Positions 14,938 through 18,773 of a stretch of DNA of 18,773 nt are shown one piece after another. The position numbers and the translations under genes are program-made. Position 1 is the first letter of the stretch; every line of letters begins with the position of its first letter. Origin of the DNA: an uncultured Clostridia bacterium (GTDB lineage Bacteria; Bacillota; Clostridia; TANB77; CAG-508); the NCBI GenBank assembly GCA_934167735.1, contig CAKPLV010000003.1:1-18773 (forward strand), given 5' to 3'. The notes under the pieces were generated by a model. The model did no database searches. It worked only from the letters and a program-made list of their open reading frames with translations, and was not told the origin of the DNA.

Positions 14938-14956
14938 GAAGCCAAAGTTATAAAAT
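14924..14956 (+). promoter_or_regulatory. Long-spacer sporulation-type promoter of sigE
   Basis: AAGACA (14924-14929), then 21 bases, then TAAAAT (14951-14956), the same geometry as upstream of spoIIGA. The start codon of sigE follows 23 bases after the -10 box. Confidence 0.65.
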
Positions 14957-14979
14957 GAATTTCAAGAGGTGAAAAAAAT

Positions 14980-15720
14980 ATGAATTTTTTAGAATTGATT
15001 AGAAAAAGCATTAATGCAATTTGTTTAAAAAACATAAATGAAAAATTAGAAGATGAGGTATTACCAATTTTTTATATTGCAGGAAGTCAAACATTACCTG
15101 CACCACTTTCTCCTGAAGAAGAAGAAAAAGTAATAAAAATGTTAGATAATGAACTAGAACAAAAAGAAGCAAGAAAAACACTTGTAGAAAGAAATTTAAG
15201 ATTAGTTGTATATATTGCTAAAAAATTTGAAAACACAGGGATTGGAATTGAAGATCTTATTTCTATAGGAACCATTGGATTGATGAAAAGTGTAAATACT
15301 TTTAATTCAGAAAAGAAAATAAAATTAGCAACATATGCTTCAAGATGTATTGAAAACGAAATTTTAATGTATTTGAGAAGAAATAATAAAATCAAGACAG
15401 AAGTTTCTATAGATGAACCATTAAATAAAGATAGTGATGGAAATGAATTATTATTGTCAGATATATTGGGAACAGATCCAGATATAACTTATAGAAAATT
15501 AGAAGATGAAGTTGATATGAAATTATTAAGAGAAGCAATAAAGAAACTTAATGATAGAGAAAAAAACATTATGGAAATGAGATTTGGATTTATCAGTGGA
15601 AAAGAAAAAACGCAAAAAGAAGTTGCAGATGAACTAGGAATTTCTCAAAGTTATATTTCCAGATTAGAAAAAAAGATAATTAATAAAATGAAAAAAGAAA
15701 TAATGAGTAAAACTGGCTAA
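14980..15720 (+). CDS. sigE: RNA polymerase sporulation sigma factor SigE (pro-form)
   Basis: The first mother-cell-specific sigma factor, made as an inactive membrane-associated precursor and activated by SpoIIGA. The 246-residue product has an N-terminal pro-sequence of about 30 residues with an amphipathic start, then a FYIAGSQTLPAPLSPEE junction that lines up with the Bacillus processing region. Region 2 (RNLRLVVYIAKKFENTG, then DLISIGTIGLMKSVNTF and YASRCIENEILMYLRR) is almost identical to known SigE. Region 4 contains LGISQSYISRLEKK, the DNA-recognition helix. The ribosome binding site is GAGGTGA. Unlike the common clostridial order, sigG does not follow within the window. Confidence 0.96.
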   Translation: MNFLELIRKSINAICLKNINEKLEDEVLPIFYIAGSQTLPAPLSPEEEEKVIKMLDNELEQKEARKTLVERNLRLVVYIAKKFENTGIGIEDLISIGTIGLMKSVNTFNSEKKIKLATYASRCIENEILMYLRRNNKIKTEVSIDEPLNKDSDGNELLLSDILGTDPDITYRKLEDEVDMKLLREAIKKLNDREKNIMEMRFGFISGKEKTQKEVADELGISQSYISRLEKKIINKMKKEIMSKTG

Positions 15721-15724
15721 TAAA

Positions 15725-15753
15725 TTGATTTAGCTAAATAAATATGTTATAAT
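15725..15753 (+). promoter_or_regulatory. Strong sigma-A promoter of the PLP-enzyme gene, with palindrome in the spacer
   Basis: TTGATT (15725-15730), a 17-base spacer and a perfect TATAAT (15748-15753) preceded by TGt, an extended -10. The palindrome ATTTAGCTAAAT at 15728-15739 overlaps the end of the -35 box and may be an operator. Confidence 0.85.
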
Positions 15754-15780
15754 ATTCCATGTAAAAGGAAGGAATTAAAA

Positions 15781-17028
15781 ATGTATAAAGAATTTGGAAT
15801 AAAAGAAGATATAATGAAATTAGCAGAATCAGTTGAAGAAGAATTACAACCAATTTATAAAAATATTGATAAAATAAAAGAAATAAATAGTCTAAAAGTA
15901 TTACAAGCATTTCAAGAATGTGGTTTAGAGGAAAGACATTTATATTCTTCAACAGGATATGGAATTGATGAAATTGGAAGAAATAAAATAGAAGAAATAT
16001 ATTCACATATAATGAAAACAGAAGATTCATTAGTAAGAGCACAATTAATATCAGGAACACATGCTTTGGCTGTAACATTATTTGGTTTATTAAGACCTGG
16101 AGATACTATGTTAAGCATAACAGGTGCACCATATGATACATTACAAACAATAATTGGAATAAGCAAAGAACAAAGCAAAAGTTCATTAAAAGAATTTGGG
16201 GTAAAATATGAACAAATAGATTTAAAAGAAAATGATTTTGACATAGAAAAAATCATTGAAAAAGTTTCAAATAATAATATAAAATTAATAGAAATCCAAA
16301 TATCAAGAGGATATTCTACAAGAAAAAGTTTAACAATAGAAAAAATTGAAAGAGTAATTAAAGAAATAAGAAAAATAGATAAAAATGTTATTATTATGGT
16401 TGATAACTGTTATGGAGAATTTGTTGAAGAAAAAGAACCAAGTGAAGTTGGAGCTGACATAATAGTAGGATCTTTAATGAAAAATCTTGGAGCTGGTATT
16501 GCAACAAGTGGTGCATATATTTCAGGTAAAAAAGAATTAATTGAATTATGTGCAGAAAGATTAACTGCACCTGGAGTTGGAAAAGAGATAGGACCATCTT
16601 TAAATCAAAACACAAATTTTATAAAAGGATTATTCTTTGCTCCTAGTGTTGTTGCAAGCAGTGTAAAAACTGCAATATTTTCAAGTAGGATTTTAGAAAA
16701 ATTAGGATATAATGTTGATCCAAAATTTGATGAAAAAAGAGCAGATATTGTTCAAACAATAGAATTAGGTTCAGAAGAAAAATTGATAAAATTCTGCCAA
16801 GGTATTCAAATGGGCTCACCAATTGATTCAGATGTATTGCCTGAACCAAGCGAAATGGCAGGTTATGATGATAAAGTAATAATGGCAGCAGGAACATTTA
16901 CAGAAGGATCAACAATTGAATTAAGTTGTGATGGACCAATAAGAGAACCATATATTGCATATATGCAAGGTGGATTAACATATGAATATGGAAAATTTGG
17001 AATATTAAAAGCAATATCAAATTTTTAA
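15781..17028 (+). CDS. PLP-dependent enzyme of the methionine gamma-lyase / aluminium-resistance family (PF06838-like)
   Basis: A fold-type I PLP enzyme of 415 residues, resembling Bacillus YnbB and proteins annotated 'aluminium resistance protein' or 'methionine gamma-lyase family'. Its true substrate is not established. The expected features are visible: an SGTHALAVTLFGLLRPGD segment (91-108) for cofactor phosphate binding, VDNCYGEF (207-214) with the aspartate that contacts the pyridine nitrogen, and GSLMKNLGAGI (230-240) with Lys234 as the likely Schiff-base lysine. The C-terminal half has QMGSPIDSDVLPEP and ELSCDGPIREPY, also typical. AAGGAAGGA precedes the ATG. No terminator follows, so it may be co-transcribed with the response regulator. 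Confidence 0.85.
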   Translation: MYKEFGIKEDIMKLAESVEEELQPIYKNIDKIKEINSLKVLQAFQECGLEERHLYSSTGYGIDEIGRNKIEEIYSHIMKTEDSLVRAQLISGTHALAVTLFGLLRPGDTMLSITGAPYDTLQTIIGISKEQSKSSLKEFGVKYEQIDLKENDFDIEKIIEKVSNNNIKLIEIQISRGYSTRKSLTIEKIERVIKEIRKIDKNVIIMVDNCYGEFVEEKEPSEVGADIIVGSLMKNLGAGIATSGAYISGKKELIELCAERLTAPGVGKEIGPSLNQNTNFIKGLFFAPSVVASSVKTAIFSSRILEKLGYNVDPKFDEKRADIVQTIELGSEEKLIKFCQGIQMGSPIDSDVLPEPSEMAGYDDKVIMAAGTFTEGSTIELSCDGPIREPYIAYMQGGLTYEYGKFGILKAISNF

Positions 17029-17097
17029 GCCAAAAGCCTTGTATAATAAGGATATTTGTGATATAAAGTAAATATATAAAATATACTGGAGGGGAAA

Positions 17098-17847
17098 ATG
17101 GAAGATAAATATGAATATGAGAAAAAAACTATATTAATAGTTGATGATGAACAAAAGATAGTCGATTTATTAGTACATAATTTAAGAAGAGAAGGGTATA
17201 ACACGATAGAAGCTAATGATGGAGTAACAGCTGTTGAAATTGCTAAAGAAAAAAGACCTGATTTAATATTATTAGATATAATGCTTCCTCGTTTAGATGG
17301 ACTTTCAGTATGCAAAAAAATAAAGAATATATATAATGTACCAATTCTAATGGTAACAGCCAAAGATGATGAATTAGACAAAATTGTTGGACTAGAATTA
17401 GGTGCAGATGATTATATTACAAAGCCATTTAGTGTAAGAGAAGTTGTTGCAAGAGTAAAAGCTAATCTAAGAAAAGTAGAAGTTAATATGGAATATGAAA
17501 ATATAAACAGAAAAGAAGCAGAAAAACAAGCTGAAAAAAGAAATAGCACAATACAAATAGGTGATTTAGTATTAGATTTAGAAAAATACGAAGTTCATAT
17601 AGAAGGGAAAGTAATAAATTTAACACTAAGAGAATTTGAAGTGCTAAAATTCTTAGCACAACAACCAGGTCAAGTTGTAACAAGAGAAGCATTACTTGAA
17701 AGAGTATGGGGATATGAATATTATGGAGACATAAGAACAGTTGATGTTACAGTTAGAAGAATAAGAGAAAGAATAGAAAAAGATACATCAAATCCTCAAA
17801 TATTAATAACAAAAAGAGGAGTTGGATATTATATTCCAAACAAATAA
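17098..17847 (+). CDS. OmpR/PhoB-family response regulator, WalR (YycF)-like
   Basis: A DNA-binding transcription regulator of 249 residues. The receiver domain (about 11-125) has the acidic pair Asp16-Asp17, phosphorylation site Asp60 (LILLDIMLP), Thr87 (MVTAKDD) and Lys109 (ITKPFS). The winged-helix domain (about 150-249) contains LTLREFEVLKFLAQ, ERVWGYEYYGDIRTVDVTVRRIRERIE and TKRGVGYYI, close to the pattern of WalR, the essential regulator of wall metabolism in Firmicutes. The linker holds a charged, glutamate/lysine-rich stretch. CTGGAGGGG precedes ATG 17098. No histidine kinase gene follows; a terminator and then ispH come next. The WalR assignment is by pattern only: PhoP-like regulators share much of it. 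Confidence 0.88.
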   Translation: MEDKYEYEKKTILIVDDEQKIVDLLVHNLRREGYNTIEANDGVTAVEIAKEKRPDLILLDIMLPRLDGLSVCKKIKNIYNVPILMVTAKDDELDKIVGLELGADDYITKPFSVREVVARVKANLRKVEVNMEYENINRKEAEKQAEKRNSTIQIGDLVLDLEKYEVHIEGKVINLTLREFEVLKFLAQQPGQVVTREALLERVWGYEYYGDIRTVDVTVRRIRERIEKDTSNPQILITKRGVGYYIPNK

Positions 17848-17849
17848 AA

Positions 17850-17874
17850 ACGGACTTCTAAAGTTCGTTTTTTT
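17850..17874 (+). terminator. Intrinsic terminator after the response regulator
   Basis: The stem ACGGACTT/AAGTTCGT (one G-T pair) with a 3-base loop runs into seven T residues, starting three bases after the stop codon. Confidence 0.85.
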
Positions 17875-17893
17875 ATGAAGAAAGGGAAAAAAT

Positions 17894-18751
17894 ATGGAGA
17901 TAATAGTAGGAAAAACATCAGGTTTTTGTGCAGGGGTAAAAAATGCAGTTCAAAAAGCAGAACAAGAATTAGAAAATAAAAATCAAGAAATATATTGCTT
18001 AGGTGAGCTTGTACATAATAAGCAAGTTATTGAAAAACTAGAACAAAAGGGACTAATTTTTATTGATAATATAAATAAAAACCATAAAAAAGTTATAATA
18101 AGAGCACATGGAATACCAAAAAAAATATATGAAAAGGCTAAAAAAGAAAATATAGAATTATTAGATTTTACATGTCCAAAGGTATTACAAATTCACAAGA
18201 TAGCAGGACAATATGAAAAAGAAAATTATAGTATAATATTAATAGGAATTAAAAATCATCCAGAGGTAATAGGAACTATAAGTTTTTGTGGTAAAAATTC
18301 ATATATAATAGAAGATTTTCCAGATATAGATGATTGTATAAAAAATATAGAAAAATATCAAAAAAACAATATATTAATAATAGCACAAACTACATTTAGT
18401 CTTGAAAAATTCAATAAAATTGTTGAAGAATTAGAAAATAGACTAGAAAACAGGTATAATATTGAAGTAAAAAATACAATATGTTATTCAACAAAAACAA
18501 GACAAGAAGAAACAGAACAACTTTCAAAAGAAGTTGAATACATGATAATTGTTGGTGGAAAGAATAGTTCAAATACAAAGAAACTATATGAAATAGCTGA
18601 AAAGAACTGTGCTAATTCAATACTTGTAGAAACTGTAGAAGAATTACCATTAGATGAAATAAAGAAATATAATAAAATTGGAATAATGGCAGGTGCATCA
18701 ACTCCAATTGAAAGTGTTGAAACAATAATAAATAAATTAAAAGGAGAATAG
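17894..18751 (+). CDS. ispH: 4-hydroxy-3-methylbut-2-enyl diphosphate reductase
   Basis: The last enzyme of the MEP isoprenoid pathway, an iron-sulfur protein that reduces HMBPP to IPP and DMAPP in the cytoplasm. The 285-residue protein is full length. The three cluster-binding cysteines are Cys12 (SGFCAGV), Cys94 (DFTCPKV) and Cys197 (NTICYST). The substrate-binding histidines His41 (GELVHN) and His122 (KNHPEV) are present, as is the TTFS segment (166-169). The C-terminal GASTP motif is also conserved. The ribosome binding site is AAAGGG. It is not fused to ribosomal protein S1, as happens in some clostridia. The next gene starts four bases later and is probably in the same operon. Confidence 0.95.
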   Translation: MEIIVGKTSGFCAGVKNAVQKAEQELENKNQEIYCLGELVHNKQVIEKLEQKGLIFIDNINKNHKKVIIRAHGIPKKIYEKAKKENIELLDFTCPKVLQIHKIAGQYEKENYSIILIGIKNHPEVIGTISFCGKNSYIIEDFPDIDDCIKNIEKYQKNNILIIAQTTFSLEKFNKIVEELENRLENRYNIEVKNTICYSTKTRQEETEQLSKEVEYMIIVGGKNSSNTKKLYEIAEKNCANSILVETVEELPLDEIKKYNKIGIMAGASTPIESVETIINKLKGE

Positions 18752-18754
18752 AAA

Positions 18755-18773
18755 ATGAAACTTAATATAGTAT
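18755..18773 (+). CDS. Start of a further gene, cut by the window end
   Basis: ATG 18755 follows AAGGAGAA by seven bases, a good ribosome binding site located in the last codons of ispH. Only MKLNIV can be read, too short to identify. The spacing suggests an operon with ispH. Confidence 0.5.

Noticed and set aside
17029..17097. Promoter for the response regulator
   Set aside because: TATAAT at 17042-17047 and TTGTGA at 17056-17061 are present, but no pair of boxes has acceptable spacing; co-transcription with the upstream gene is equally likely.

Overview
The window reads as chromosomal DNA of an AT-rich, endospore-forming Firmicute, most likely in Clostridia. The evidence is the tRNA with an encoded CCA end, strong GGAGG-type ribosome binding sites, short U-tailed terminators, a divIB/ftsQ–DUF881–DUF881–DUF1290–ftsA–ftsZ cluster, and spoIIGA and sigE directly downstream of ftsZ. 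There are no mobile elements, CRISPR arrays or rRNA genes, and no gene-less stretch exceeds about 150 bases. Almost everything is on the + strand.

Layout. (1) 1-75: tRNA-Asn, lacking one 5' base, with its terminator. (2) 225-4050: a five-gene operon encoding an ascorbate/galactitol-type PTS (IIA, IIB, IIC) and a transketolase split into two polypeptides. A sugar taken up and phosphorylated by the PTS probably feeds directly into a two-carbon transfer. (3) 4182-6267: a cell-surface polysaccharide cassette of glycosyltransferase, DUF2304 membrane protein and glycosyltransferase, behind a near-consensus sigma-A promoter. (4) 6320-7123, minus strand: a CmpB-type membrane protein. (5) 7262-13872: envelope and division genes murA, ftsQ/divIB, two DUF881 genes, DUF1290 (sbp), ftsA and ftsZ. 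(6) 13979-15720: spoIIGA and sigE, the membrane protease that activates the mother-cell sigma factor and its pro-sigma-E substrate. (7) 15781-18751: a PLP enzyme of the methionine gamma-lyase/aluminium-resistance family, a WalR-like response regulator without an adjacent kinase, and ispH. The first codons of another gene run off the end.

The genes are mostly housekeeping; the unusual content is regulatory. A 25-base sequence is repeated exactly upstream of spoIIGA and of sigE. In each copy an AAGACA element sits 21 bases before a TAAAAT -10 box, a long spacer like that of the Spo0A-activated spoIIG promoter of Bacillus. A terminator separates the two genes, so sigE appears to have its own copy of the sporulation promoter instead of being co-transcribed. 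Upstream of the ftsA promoter a TTACA/A-tract motif recurs about every 11 bases, the hallmark of curved DNA or of a phased binding-site array; a three-unit version of the same motif precedes the PTS promoter. The ftsA promoter spacer holds a perfect inverted repeat. spoIIGA may start at a non-canonical ATA codon.
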